This document shows, piece by piece, positions 24,385-36,500 of a stretch of 64,000 nt of DNA. The first letter of the stretch is position 1. Every line of letters starts with the position of its first letter. Both the position numbers and the translations under genes were made by a program. The notes under the pieces are model-generated. The model was given only the letters and a program-made list of their open reading frames with translations, was not told where the DNA came from and did no database searches. The stretch spans positions 18,385,001-18,449,000 of the forward strand of contig NC_092566.1 of NCBI RefSeq assembly GCF_037975245.1, written 5' to 3'. The stretch is from Apostichopus japonicus (lineage: Eukaryota; Echinodermata; Holothuroidea; Aspidochirotida; Stichopodidae).

Positions 24385-27030
24385 GGTTCCTTGCTTTAGC
24401 AAAAGGAACCTATGCAGTCAGGTTGGCGTATGTGTGTGTGTATGTATGTATGTGTGTGTGTGCGTCTGTGACACTTGCTTGGGTACGCTCTATCTCAATA
24501 AGGGAATGTTGGATTGAGGCCAAACTTGGACTATAGATCCGCCATATGGAGAAGGTGTGCCCTATTGTTTTTGGTGCCCACAAAGGTCACCAAAGGTCAG
24601 TTATGGTCCAAAAACCGAAAATATTAAAACTGCAATAACTCCCAGTGCCAATGTGCGACAAGATTGATATTTTGGGACAAGTTGTGAACTTGTTAGGGGA
24701 GCATTTTCAAACTTAACGGTGATGTGATCTGAGGTCACCAAAGGTCAATTAATGATAAAAAACTAGTATTTTTGCGATAACTTGAGAACGAAATGTCTGT
24801 TAGGGTTGGGAGTTGCCTCAATGTAATCCAATTGTCGACCCGCATCTGGGTGACCCTTGACCTCAATTTGACTTCTGGTGACCTTTTCGTGTTTTGGGGA
24901 TTTTTACAGTTTCAATGCTATTTTCAGATGTCAAAGGTACCTTCTGATCATAAATGTCAATAGGTTGACCCCGTGTGACCTTTATGTGCGAAGTTATATG
25001 GGGTCAAAGTTTTTCGGTCGGAGTTAGGATGGTTGTACAGACTTTTCGTTTTGTTTTTTGGAATCAGGAGATTAAACTATGTCTGAAACCAAGGTCAAAA
25101 GGTCAAAGGTCACATTAGAAAAAATGTGCTTATTTTGGGAGGAAACGAGCAAAAAAGAAAATGTTTGGTTTTGATGCTAGATTTGGATATCAAAGGTACC
25201 TTCCGATCAAAAATGTCAATTGGTTGACATCCGTGTGACCTTCGTGTGCGAAGTTATACGAGGTCAAAGTTAATTTTCAGACATTTAATGCAACAACTCC
25301 CAGTTCCAAGGTGTGACATGGTTGATATTTTTGGACAAGTTGCAAATGGTATAGGGGAATATTTTCAAACTTAACGGTCATGTGATCCGAGGTCACCAAA
25401 GGTCAATTAATGTCAAAAAACTAGTATTTTGGGGGTAGAAAATGGGCAAAGAAAAAATGTTTGAATTTTTATAGTTTGATGCTCTAATTTAGGTCTCATC
25501 AATCAAAAATGTCAATAAGTTGACCCAAGGTGACCTTTGTATGTTAGGTTATATGAGGTCAAAGTTAATTTTCAGACATTTAGTGTTATAACTCCCAGTG
25601 CCAAGGTGTTACACAGTTGATATTTTGAGACAAGTTGCAAATGGTATAGGGGAATATTTTCAAACTTAACGGTCATGTGATCCGAGGTCACCAAAGGTCA
25701 ATTAATGATAAAAAACTAGTATTTTTGCGATAACTTGAGAACAAATTGTCTGTTAGAGTTGGGAGTTGCTTCAATGTAATCCAATTGTCGACCCGCATCT
25801 GGGTGACCCTTGACCTCAATTTGACCTCTGGTGACCTTTTTAGTGTTTTGTGGATTTTTACAGTTTCGATGCTATTTTCAGATGTCAAAGGTAACTTCTG
25901 ATCATGAATGTCAATAGCTTGACCCCCGTGTGACCTTGGTGTGCGAAGTTATATGAGGTCAAAGTTAATTTTCAGACATTTAATGCAATAACTCCCAGTT
26001 CCAAGGTGTGACAAGGTTGATATTTTTGGAATAGTTGCAAATGGTTGGGGAATATTTTCAAACTTAACGGTTATGTGATACAAGGTCACCAAAGGTCAAT
26101 TAATGATAAAAAACTAGTATTTTTGCGATAACTTGAGAACAAATTGTCTGTTAGAGTTGGGAGTTGCTTCAATGAAATCCAATTGTCGACCCGCATCTGG
26201 GTGACCCTTGACCTCAATTTGACCTCTGGTGACCTTTTCGTGTTTTGGGGATTTTTTACAGTTTCGATGCTATTTTCAGATGTTAAAGGTACCTTCTGAT
26301 CATAAATGTCAATAGGTTGACCCCTGTGTGACCTCCGTGTGCGAAGTTATATGAGGTCAAAGTTAATTTTCAGACATTTAATGCAATAACTCCCAGTTCC
26401 AAGGTGTGACAAGGTTGATATTTTTGGAGTAGTTGCAAATGGTATAGGGGAGTATTTTCAAACTTAACGGTCATGTGATCCAAGGTCACCAAAGGTCAGC
26501 TAATGTTAAAAAAGTATTATTATGGGGGAGAAAATGGGCAAAGAAAAAATGTTTGAATTTTTACAGTCATGCTCTATTTAGGTCTCACCGATCAAAAATG
26601 TCAATTGGTTGACCTCCGGGTGACCTTTGTGTGTGAAGTTACATACAAGTTCAAAGTTAATTTTTTGACATTTAATGCAATTAAATCTCAATGCCAAGGT
26701 GTGACATGGTTGATATTTTGGGACAAGTTGTGAATGGGGTGGTGGAACATTTTGAAACTTAAAGGTCATGTCATCTGAGGTCACCATTGTTATCATATCT
26801 GTTGACACGCTTGTAGGTCTCTTATATTTCTTACATTTTCGACGCCATATTTAGATCTCAAAAGTGCCTTTTGATAAAAAATCCAATCACATTTTGTGAT
26901 CACAAAAGTGTTGGCTATAGTGTTGGTTACTTTATGGGAACATGTAGGACCACAATTACTTGGACTATTTCAGCCCAATCTTGCTTTATAATATTATGTG
27001 TATTGTCATATACCCCCCAAGCAAGGAACC
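24385..27030. repeat. 2.6-kb AGGTCA-rich interspersed repeat with inverted ends
   Basis: Bounded by ggttccttgctt (24385-24396) and its perfect inverse aagcaaggaacc (27019-27030). The interior consists of diverged direct copies of segments up to about 390 bp, clearest at 24717-25000, 25674-25945 and 26063-26340, with partial copies at 25374 and 26460. AGGTCACCAAAGGTCA recurs at most copy starts, along with many other AGGTCA/TGACCT words. A short GT/GTAT microsatellite (24428-24462) lies near the left end. No long open frame is present. Similar AGGTCA-rich repeats occur in other marine invertebrate genomes; whether this copy is a transposon or an old tandem family is not clear. Confidence 0.75.
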
Positions 27031-27388
27031 ACAGTGCCCTTGGGCTCTTGTATAGCTTAGACATTTGTTGTCACATGAATATCAACCACAAATGAAAAGG
27101 ATTTTCAACGTTTTCGTCAAGATTTGAAATGCAACTAGACTATTCCAGCTAATACACTGAATGGATTTATTTTTTAAATAATATAGAAAAGTTATTAAAA
27201 TCAACGCAAAAGATGCTTTCATTTTTTTTAATTACAAATTATGACGCTACAAATGTATTGCTTGTCTATTATTTTAAAAGTCTTTCTTGCTTTGCATGAT
27301 TTTATGAAAAATAAATGTGAACAATATGTATTATGTAGACTTGTTTGTTTTGCATCCTAAGCCGACCCTTTGATCTAAAAATACAAAC

Positions 27389-27399
<11 letters not shown>

Positions 27400-27454
<55 letters not shown>
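27400..27454. repeat. (TA)n microsatellite
   Basis: About 27 TA units, ending in TAGGCTA. Confidence 0.95.
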
Positions 27455-27457
<3 letters not shown>

Positions 27458-27785
27458 CTATTTGTGTGGCGTCTTATTGACTAACTCAATAACCTCAAGA
27501 AAGTCTCACATGGATCTCACGTAAGAAAGACTTCCATGGATGCCCCATACTGAGTTCCAGAAGCCTACACTGTTAATAATGGAGGTCGCAGAGGTCCAAA
27601 TATTGTGAACACAAAATCTGAAGAATGGAAGATTGGATGGATATCATACTTTGTAAATGAAGCCTTTAATTTCTATTGAAGGTTATAGGTCATAATGAGG
27701 TCAGCCGTTATCATCTCTCCAACCTTCGACCCCTCCCCTCCTAGTCTACTCATCTCACCTTCGAAGTTTGTTAGTCACTCTAAAT

Positions 27786-28481
27786 TAGGGTTTCCCTAAC
27801 TTAATCTCCTCACGAACCACATGTTGATGTCAGAGTTGTCCACGAACCTACAACTTTTCGAGACGCGATCTGAGTCATTATTATACTGTAATACGCATAA
27901 CAGTGCTACGTGAAAGATCAAGTTCATAGTGTAATATTGTAATGAAAAAAAAAAAACAAGAGATGAACAAATCTTTATTTGGAAACTTCAAGATCAGATC
28001 ACGAATTGTATTAGACCGGCAGCCCAGTGCACTTTGATCAAACGAACGAGGTACCAATATCTGAGTATTGGAACATTTGTGGAAAAACCCAGTATATCCA
28101 AAAGTGGATGTCTGCCGTGGTCGCTCTGCTGCATGTGGCCCCTGGGGCCGGTTAAAGGGGGCCCAAAAATGCATCTGATCAAACGAACGAGGTTCCACTT
28201 GAAACCAATGTCAACTTAATGCATGAATGCCACATAGTACTGAATGGCCCATACCAGACAAATTTTCTGCTGCAAAGGGCCCGCCAGACGCCCAAGAAGG
28301 GCCCCTAAAAAAATGCATCTGATCAAACGAACGAGGTACCACTTGAAACCAATGTCAACTTAATGCATGAATGCCACAAAGTACTGAATGGCCTATGCCA
28401 GACAAATTTTCTGCTGCTAAGGGCCTGGGATGGACTCACGCACCCCCTGGGGGTTCCTTCACCCCAGTTAGGGAAACCCTG
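27786..28481. mobile_element. 696-bp hAT-like non-autonomous transposon
   Basis: The left end tAGGGTTTCCCTAACT and the right end match in inverted orientation except for the outermost base. CTCTAAAT flanks both ends exactly (27778-27785 and 28482-28489), an 8-bp target duplication. Inside, a segment of about 105 bp starting with gatcaaacgaacgaggt occurs twice in tandem (about 28167-28270 and 28318-28424), with a shorter third copy near 28036. No transposase. Confidence 0.87.
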
Positions 28482-28520
28482 CTCTAAATACTTGCTCAAT
28501 CACTAGAGCGGAAAGAGGAG

Positions 28521-28562
28521 GGGTAAGCAGGGAGTTGTTCCATAACAACTCCCTGGGGTAAG
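28521..28562. repeat. 28-bp palindrome flanked by perfect 7-bp direct repeats
   Basis: CAGGGAGTTGTT (28528-28539) and its exact inverse (28544-28555) are separated by CCAT. GGGTAAG stands on both sides (28521-28527 and 28556-28562). It looks like a minimal inverted-repeat insertion. Confidence 0.75.
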
Positions 28563-29139
28563 GACCTCTTTACACCTCTATACTCTGTATGTGGTTGGCA
28601 ATTGTCTAGAGAGTACAGTAAACATCTGTAATTCAACCTTCAAACTGTTCAGAGCATCGATGCGATGAACTCAGTCCTGAGTAACCCGTATACAAATTGT
28701 CAAGTTTGTTAGAACCTCGGTTGCACACATGGGTATGGTACGGCTTGGGTGAGGAGGCGATGTGATGTAATCACTGTGTTAAATCTCGTCTGAGAATTAA
28801 ATTATGGAAGTATATTATTTTACTTCTATTGCACATTCACAATTGAAACATACTAGAAAGAAGAGATACGGGTCATTTGAGGCCATCTGATTACAGAAAG
28901 TAGACAACCTTGAATGAATACTTGATATAACATCACTGCCACATGAATACAAACAACACCGGAGGGTGGGTAAGCCTAAACCGCATTGGAGATTTGAGGT
29001 TATAAAGAAAACATCACCGATACGATGAGATGTGAAGGTTGTGAGCCTTCTTATGTTAACCCAGATGACGGGAAGAATTTATCAATGTGATACTTCATTT
29101 TTCTGAGATAGAGCATTGATGCGCCTCTTCCTCAGCTCT
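28563..29139. other. Non-coding stretch between palindromes
   Basis: Nothing beyond unique-looking sequence is recognisable. Confidence 0.4.
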
Positions 29140-29182
29140 GTCGGATCAGGGAGTTGTTACCATAACAACTCCCTGGTCGGAC
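29140..29182. repeat. 29-bp palindrome, second copy, flanked by near-perfect direct repeats
   Basis: The same 12-bp arms (29147-29158 and 29164-29175) with spacer ACCAT, flanked by GTCGGAT and GTCGGAC. Confidence 0.7.
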
Positions 29183-30092
29183 GATCGATGTTCAGCTGTA
29201 TGGGAAGGTATACGTCAGTAGACTTCCCTATTGTTATGAGTAAGGGTACGAGTGGGCCTCTATACAATTAGACTCTCATTACTAGATTCAAATATCTCGA
29301 GTAGAGGAGTACAAAATCCATATAGACCAGTACAAGTATACAGGCAACTACACCCCCCCCCCGTACCCCCTACTCTCTCACCTCCCTACCAACAGGTTAT
29401 ATCTCTACATGGATCTTCGATAATTAATAAGGTACGAGGCTATGATACTCGGCATTAAGACGGTCCTCGCGACGTGACATTTTCCTGAGGCGGACTAGTT
29501 TTACTGTCACAGTATAGGCTACTGTGACTCAACCAGTGAGCCGCTACTCAAATTAGAGTAGCAGGTCCCTGATTCAACGATATCTGCGTATATATGGCAT
29601 ACATATGTATGTGAAAGGATAGGGTCTGCGTTGTAATAAACTGACGACTTGCGGTTCGTATTATTCGATCACCAAGCGATTTATATTGTTTATCTTCATT
29701 TCTGAGGTCTAGAACTCTTATATGTCACCATTTAACGGATGGATGTAGGTCAGAGGTGCTCCATAAATAACGACCCTGCGCACAGAAAGTTAGGAGGAAA
29801 GAATTTTAATCGGGAACGCAGCACAGTTCGTAAATCATAGTTATTTGCAAATCCTAGCAATTTTCGATAGAGTATGGGAAAGACCAAACATGGAAGTAGG
29901 CAATTCCAGTTAAAGAATGGCATGATTTATTGAGTAAGAAATAATCGATGATTGGGGGGGGGGGGGGGGTGGTGAGGACTAAACCTTGTTTGTGTATGAT
30001 ATGCATGTTCGAACCTGCACACATACTGAACCGCCGTGGTCTGACATGCGAGGTCAATGGTCATTTTCAGTTTCTATCGTACCCGGCTTAAC

Positions 30093-30119
30093 CAGAGAGT
30101 TGTCCATAACAACTTACTG
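30093..30119. repeat. Degenerate third copy of the CAGGGAGTTGTT palindrome
   Basis: Cagagagttgt, spacer CCAT, then aacaacttactg. The arms have diverged and no flanking duplication is visible. A half copy (cagggagttgttatgg) lies at about 30305-30320. Confidence 0.5.
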
Positions 30120-30253
30120 GTATAATGAGACATCAACACCTGTTAACAAAGATTGACGCATGATTGCTGATAACGTGCGATGATAGTAGCGTTCGGTTAC
30201 GTATCGAATCTCGGAAATGAATATATGTGGAACACGGGCCGGATGTAGTCTTG

Positions 30254-30295
30254 GTTAGCCCATGGAGCTATAAACAGATGGCTCCATGGTAAGCC
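30254..30295. repeat. Second type of small hairpin with near-duplicate flanks
   Basis: The arms CATGGAGC (30261-30268) and GCTCCATG (30281-30288) enclose 12 bp. The flanks GTTAGCC and GTAAGCC differ at one base. It resembles the other palindromes in structure but not in sequence. Confidence 0.45.
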
Positions 30296-30320
30296 CTAGT
30301 ATGAACAGGGAGTTGTTATG

Positions 30321-31789
30321 GAATGAACAGCCTATCTTTTTCACAAAGCTATTTTCCCGTATCTATTTGCTGTACTGCCAAGAGAACGCCCGCGGCAACG
30401 CTTTCGATTGATAGGAAGGACAGATCCCTAGGCATGTAAAATAAAATGGGCAAGCACATTCGTGGTAGGCAGGAACCGACTCTGAGCAGGCATGCTCTGA
30501 GGCATGTACAGTTCGTACGCGTGAAAAAGAGTATTACAAACGACTTGGCCAAGACTAGGTCGGATGCAGCGCGAGGCACATCCATGCAATAACGGAGCCA
30601 GAAATTAGTAGATTTCAGTAGGATAGATTCAGCAGGAATTAAATCACTTATAGATACATACAGCTTTACAACTTTTCAACAAAATGTAACAATTAGCCAA
30701 ATCTCTCTAACTCCAAGACAAACTATCTGTAACTAACTCCCTTATAACTGATCTTATTGGAAACTGACCTGAATTATAATGGCATTAATGACTCATTGTC
30801 GTTTCTGGAAGATTTCCAAGTAGGAAGTATTGGAATGTCACATGTTTAATTCCTTATGGTCATTTGTTGGCTTTCGAGCTTCGCCAACACTTGTAGGATA
30901 CTTTGAAACCTTCGTGGAAACGACAACCGGAAATTCATGTTTTACATCTGTTTTGCCCGTAACTGCAGTAGCTTACACTGGAGTCCGTGGTATTAAGTCC
31001 ATATCGGGACATTTTCCGTTACTAGGGTTATTTTTAATTAATCCAACCGATTTGCACCGGGAAAGCAGTCGTTTTCTTGTTTACTTTCACAGCTGTGAAG
31101 ACAAGGTGATCTCAATACAAGCTAGTATAGTTACACGCACGGCATTTACAAGTAAATGGATTGAGATTTGTTGAAAACCAAGATTAGAAAACGGGCAATT
31201 TTAAAGCAGCTTCTCAGTAGACACAATATGGCACCTCAGTGTGGTCTCAAATAACATGCACGATTAAAAAGATGTTTGTCCACAGAACTAACATCGCCCT
31301 GAGTCACATATTTCGAAATTCGAAATAATACATATTACAAAAAACTGACACGCTTAATAAAACAACAGTAAACAAAAGGTCAGCACGTAGGCCTACTGTA
31401 CGTATACCCTAACAATACAAACAAGAACTTGAGCTCAAATCAGCAGTAACCTTACATATTTTAGATGTGTATGGCCTATAACGCCATTGCCAGAGGGGAA
31501 AAGGGAAAACGATACTGAAAGACGCCATAAAAAAATTGCATTCCCAAGTCTACCGTTTTTCGATCATGGTTATTCCTTTTACTGGATGTAGAAGCTATTC
31601 AATCCAGGGAACGTGTTTGGATTATATAGCAGTGAACACTTGCTACTTCTACCATATAGCGCAGTTCGTAATTTGATAACCGGTTAATTACACGTCATCG
31701 TTAACATCGGTCATCACAGATGGAAAGATGTAAGCAACCAGTCCACGCTAACTGGGATATGGCATTTAATAATTCTTTAGAATGAACGT
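30321..31789. other. 1.5 kb with no recognisable gene
   Basis: Open frames up to 114 codons (30830-31174 plus) have no recognisable domain and no upstream or downstream partner exon. I do not support any of them as a gene. Confidence 0.45.
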
Positions 31790-32226
31790 GTCAATAACCA
31801 GAAATACTTTTCGAGAAGGCTAGGTAACAGGAAACAGAGGTGGTAATAAAAGGCCGTGCTTCTTCTTGGCAGGACGTTGTTAGTGGGGTTACACAAGGGT
31901 CTGTATTGGGTCCGTTGTTGTTTGTTGCCTATATAAATCACATTGATGGAGATATTTTGTGTACAGCCAAGAAGTTTGATGATGACACCAAACTGTATTC
32001 TGAGGTCTTTTCCAAAAATGGTTCTGACAAAATTGCAAATGGATTTGGATAGGCTTTGTTTTCCTACAGGTCTCAGGGATGACAATGCAATTAATATTGA
32101 TAAATGCAAGGTGAATGCATATTGGTAGGAGTAATTAACCAAAAGTATAACTACACTCTTAATGGTGAGGAGTTGCAGGAGTTCTTTGTTGAAAGAGACC
32201 TAGGTTTCTTCATTGACTCATCTCTG
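31790..32226 (+). mobile_element. CR1-like LINE, 5' part, interrupted by the Ty3/gypsy insertion
   Basis: Reading across small frame changes gives the RT palm: SSWQDVVSGVTQGSVLGPLL, then a degenerate catalytic motif (FDDDTK, usually FADDTK), then NIDKCKV and ERDLGFFIDSSLC, where the LTR begins. The protein resumes at 38885. The LINE was already decayed before the insertion, since frameshifts occur in both halves. Confidence 0.8.
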
Positions 32227-32396
32227 TGTTATGGGTATGATTAGCGGTGCCCTACCCAAAATTTTGTTGTTTGTTTTGGCGTTCAATAGCGTGTATAGTG
32301 GGCGGAGCCTCAGCGATTGAATACCATGTGCCTTAACAGCAACTAAACTAAACTGGTTTTTCCTCTCTCCGTCTCACAGAGATCCTGGTCTTAACA
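32227..32396 (+). repeat. 5' LTR, 170 bp
   Basis: TG...CA ends with inverted TGTTA/TAACA. It should hold the promoter and R region; no clear TATA box was recognised. Confidence 0.95.
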
Positions 32397-32399
32397 AAT

Positions 32400-32417
32400 T
32401 GGCGACCCTGCCAGGAC
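32400..32417 (+). promoter_or_regulatory. Primer-binding site (tRNA 3' end complement)
   Basis: TGGCGACCCTGCCAGGAC begins 3 bp after the 5' LTR. TGG pairs with the CCA end of the primer tRNA. The tRNA species was not determined. Confidence 0.75.
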
Positions 32418-32443
32418 TGAAGTAACCACTAGATTAGACCACG

Positions 32444-33547
32444 ATGGAGACGGACCAAAGCACCTCAGCCGATGATGCCGCTGAAACGGATATGAGGGAA
32501 ACAGTAAAGATGTATGAGCGGAAGCTCAAGGACTTGGAAGCAGAGTTTGAAAGATGTCTAGGGGAACTAAAAGTGACCACGTCAACCTCTGAGAAGGAAA
32601 GTCACCCTCCCACAGATCATGCTCTGCCATACAAGAAAGAGTTCAAGATACAAGGACAGATCGGGGACCCTGGGCAACGTGACAAGCTGGCATTCATGTC
32701 TCTGGTCCACCAGATTGACAGTGGACTTAAAAGAGGGTATCCTGAGAAAGAAATTGTAGAGGCTGTAGTTAGAGCTGTTACACCTGGTTTACAGCTAAGG
32801 GACTATTTGGAGGGACGGGACGACTTAGACCTTCCCATTACTAGACGTCTGCTGAGGGCTCACTTTCAGGAGCGGGGAGCAACTGAACTGTATCAGGAGC
32901 TATGTGGTATATCACAGGGTAGAATTGAGACGGCCCAGAATTTTGTCCTCCGTGCCCTGGCGTTGAAGCAGAGAGTACTCTTCGCATCAAAAGAAGCAAA
33001 TGCCAAATTCAAATATGATCAAACCCTTGTAGAGTCAATGTTTGAACATGCAGTGTCAACTGGGTTGTCGAATGCCGAAGTTAGACAGGAGGTAAAGAAT
33101 GCCTTCTCCAGTAACAAATGCAGCGAGGAAGACCTCCTGGAGAGGGTAAACCAAGCATCCCATTCCGAGGCAGAAAGGGCGAGAAAGATGCAACTGAAGA
33201 AGCCTGTCACAGCTTCAGTTGAAATGACAGGTAATGACCGACACAAACCCGAAGTAAAGAAAGAGAAGAGCCCAAACTTGTACGAAGAGGTACAACTATT
33301 GAAGACACAAGTGGCTGAAATACACAAGGCCATAACAGCAGGGGGAAGGGCGAAAACGTTTGAGAGGAGGCCCCGGGGATGCTCCGATTGTCAACAGGAT
33401 GGTATAGGAGACAGTTGCCGCCACTGTTATAAATGTGGTAAATTTGGTCACTTATCCAGGGGATGTTTGGCAGGTAAGCAACAGGGAAACGCCAACAGGT
33501 CTCCTCTGGGGGACGAGAAGGGACCTCAGGCGATGTCCATGCAGTAA
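32444..33547 (+). CDS. Gag polyprotein of the Ty3/gypsy element (367 residues)
   Basis: The ATG at 32444 lies 47 bp after the 5' LTR. The N-terminal part is charged and helical (likely coiled coil, about residues 15-50), followed by a capsid-like helical region with [13 protein letters not shown] near residue 145. A single CCHC zinc knuckle, [14 protein letters not shown], lies near the C-terminus (33424-33465) and would bind the genomic RNA. The frame stops at 33547 and overlaps the pol frame from 33478. No internal stop or frameshift is seen. Gag should form the intracellular virus-like particle. Confidence 0.92.
   Translation: METDQSTSADDAAETDMRETVKMYERKLKDLEAEFERCLGELKVTTSTSEKESHPPTDHALPYKKEFKIQGQIGDPGQRDKLAFMSLVHQIDSGLKRGYPEKEIVEAVVRAVTPGLQLRDYLEGRDDLDLPITRRLLRAHFQERGATELYQELCGISQGRIETAQNFVLRALALKQRVLFASKEANAKFKYDQTLVESMFEHAVSTGLSNAEVRQEVKNAFSSNKCSEEDLLERVNQASHSEAERARKMQLKKPVTASVEMTGNDRHKPEVKKEKSPNLYEEVQLLKTQVAEIHKAITAGGRAKTFERRPRGCSDCQQDGIGDSCRHCYKCGKFGHLSRGCLAGKQQGNANRSPLGDEKGPQAMSMQ
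33484..33490 (+). promoter_or_regulatory. Candidate -1 ribosomal frameshift site GGGAAAC
   Basis: The heptamer sits in the gag frame as G GGA AAC, the X XXY YYZ pattern, inside the 70-nt window where gag and pol frames are both open (33478-33547). A -1 slip enters the pol frame exactly. A short stem (GGTCTC with GGGACC, about 33499 and 33521) starts about 8 nt downstream. Site and frame are read directly; function is inferred. Confidence 0.7.
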
Positions 33548-36500
33548 ATGTAAATGGGCTGGAATGTCCCGACTTGCTTAGACAGGTTGCTATGAATAAC
33601 GATTGGTCTCGAAAGAAGAGAGAGAGGATTGTTGACCTAGTGGGTGAAAGGTGCGTTGTTAATGGAACCCTCAACGGGATTGATAGTGAACTGCTGTGGG
33701 ATACAGGTTCAGCAGTATCTTTAGTCTCGGACAGTTGGGTCAAATGTCACCTTTCTCATGCCGAAATAAAACCAGTTGAAGAGCTCCTAGAAGGACAACA
33801 TCTTGATTTAAAGGCTGCAAATGAGATAGAGATGCCATACCTTGGGTGGATCCTAGTGGACCTTCGCATTGGAACCAAGAGTCTTGGGGTTCCAATGTTG
33901 GTGTATCCTGGGAGTATGAAGTCACCATTGATTGGGTACAATGTCATCGAACATCTCATGGGAAACTGCCAGAAAGGCTCTAAGATAAGTACCCTTGTGC
34001 AAGCAATTCCAGGGAAAAAGAAACAGGATGTTGAAGCCTTGGTAAGGTTAATTGAGGCTGGCATGGATGAAGACACAGTAGATGTACAAACCTCAAACCT
34101 GTATACACTGATACCGCCTAGGGAATGGAGAGATGTGGAATGCATAACAAAATGTCAACTGAATCATCAGAGAGTTATGGGAGGAACCGAGGGTGTATTT
34201 GTACCAACACCTGCGACTTCTGTACCAGAGGGGCTGCTCATACCTGAGACGGTAGTCAAAATGCCACAAAGACGTCGTGTTATGCTACCAGTTTTCAACT
34301 CTACTAACCATGACATACAGTTGCCAAGACGTACTGTTATCGGAAACATTGAGCCATTCCGGTACATTGGTAAGGTGGCTAATGGCAGACACGCAGACGA
34401 GGCCACCCTACATGGAGATTGTATGTCTTTAGACGTAAATACATTGAATAACTCTGTACAAAATGCTAATGTGACTAGTGATCAGTCCAGTGAAGATGTT
34501 GACGAGTGGTGTCCAGAGGTGGATTTCACATGTCTCACACCAATGCAACAAGATGCTGCAGAGAAAATGCTGAAGAAAGAATGTAGAGCATTTTCACAGG
34601 ATTCCATGGATACAGGAAATTGTCCCGACCTGAAGATGAAAATTAATTTAAATGATCCAGAACCAGTCCAGAAGAATTATGCAAGTATTCCACGTCCACT
34701 TTTCAAAGAAGTTAAGGAATACTTGGAAGACCTTCTAGCAAGGGACTGGATAACAAAGTCGAAGTCTAATTACTCTTCACCTGTGGTCTGCGTCAGAAAG
34801 CGTGACGGGTCGTTACGCCTATGTGTCGACTATAGAGAATTGAACCGTAAAACAGTTGATGATCGTCAACCAATTCCAAGAATCCAGGATATCCTTGATG
34901 GCCTGAAAGGTAGCTCCTGGTTTAGCACTCTCGATCAAGGTCGTGCTTATCACCAGGGATACATCGACCCAAAGAGTCAACCACTTACAGCATTTGTGAC
35001 ACCGTGGGGCCTCCATGAATGGAAAAGAATACCCTTCGGGTTAAAAAACGCCCCAGCAGAATTCCAAAGATACATGGAGGGATGCCTGGATGGTCTGAAC
35101 AACGACATTTGTTTTGTATATTTAGATGATGTGCTAGTCCATGGCAGCACATTTAAAGAACACTTGGAGAATCTGAAGAAAGTACTGGCCAGACTACAGC
35201 AACATGGGATAAAGCTAAAGGCCAGTAAATGCAAACTCTTCCAGAGACAGGTCAGGTACTTGGGCAGACTAGTCACTGAAGAAGGACATAAGTTGGACCC
35301 TGCAGATCTTGAACCAGTCCTCTCACTTAAAGATAAGAAACCATCAACAGTTGGGGAGTTGAGGAAAATGCTAGGATTCATTGGCTACTACAGGAGCTAC
35401 ATTCAAAACTTTTCAGCAATTGCCAGTCCTCTCTTCAAGCTGTTACAGAAGGAAAAGGGTTCTACACAAAAACCCAGTCGCAGAAACCAGAGGAAGAACA
35501 ACCATCTACCCAACTCGAATCAGAAGATAGCCTGGACTGAGGAGCATCAGGAAATTTTATGTAGTCTGATTGACCTACTAACAAGACAACCAGTTATGGC
35601 ATTCCCTGACTTCTCTAAGCCATACATTCTCCACACCGATGCATCGTTGATGGGACTTGGAGCTGTACTCTACCAGGAGCAGGAGGGGAAACTGAGGGTA
35701 ATTGCATATGCCTCCAGGACTCTCAGTGCTCCAGAGAAGAATTACCACTCCACAAAACTTGAATTCCTGGCACTGAAGTGGGCGGTGACGGAACGCTTTC
35801 GAGATTACCTGACATACGCAAAGCACTTTGTGGTCTACACAGATAATAATCCCCTCACTTACATAATGACGACAGCACGTTTAAATGCAACAGGTCAGAG
35901 GTGGGTATCAGATCTTGCCTCATTCAGATTTGATATCAAGTATCGACCAGGGCACAGTAACCAGGATGCTGATGTGTTATCAAGGATGCCCTTAGAGACC
36001 GACATCAATGAGTACATCCAAGAGTGTACTGCGGAAGTTCCGGGATGTGCTCTCCAGACGATTTCAGAGTGTGCGGCAGCAAATGTAGAGGGAACATTTG
36101 TGTACGCAGACTCACTTACTGCTGATATAGACCTTTGTAATATCATGAACCTTACCACAGATCACAAAGTGAGTCTCATTGAACTGAAGGAACTAAAGGC
36201 TGCTCAAGCCAATGACCCAGTAATTGGCAAAGTCCTTGAGTACATGGAAAAGGGGACAAAGCCAACTTACAAGGAGAGGAAAGACGAAGACCCAGATGTG
36301 AGAGCATTACTAAACAAATGGGGAGAACTCATTGTTACGACCGAAGGTGTATTAAAGAGAGTAACGGCTAATCGAGAACAGCTGATTTTGCCATCGAAGT
36401 ACAAATCTATGGTATTGAAGCAGCTCCACAATGAGATGTGTCACGTGGGCGTGGAACGGACACTGGACTTGGTGAGAGAAAGATTCTATTGGGCCCACAT

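Noticed and set aside
24385-27030. Reading the AGGTCA repeats as a proven hormone-responsive enhancer
   Set aside because: Similar AGGTCA-rich repeats occur widely in marine genomes; sequence alone does not show receptor binding, so it is kept only as a finding to test.
30830-31174. 114-codon plus-strand frame
   Set aside because: No recognisable domain, no partner exons; length is compatible with chance in this composition.
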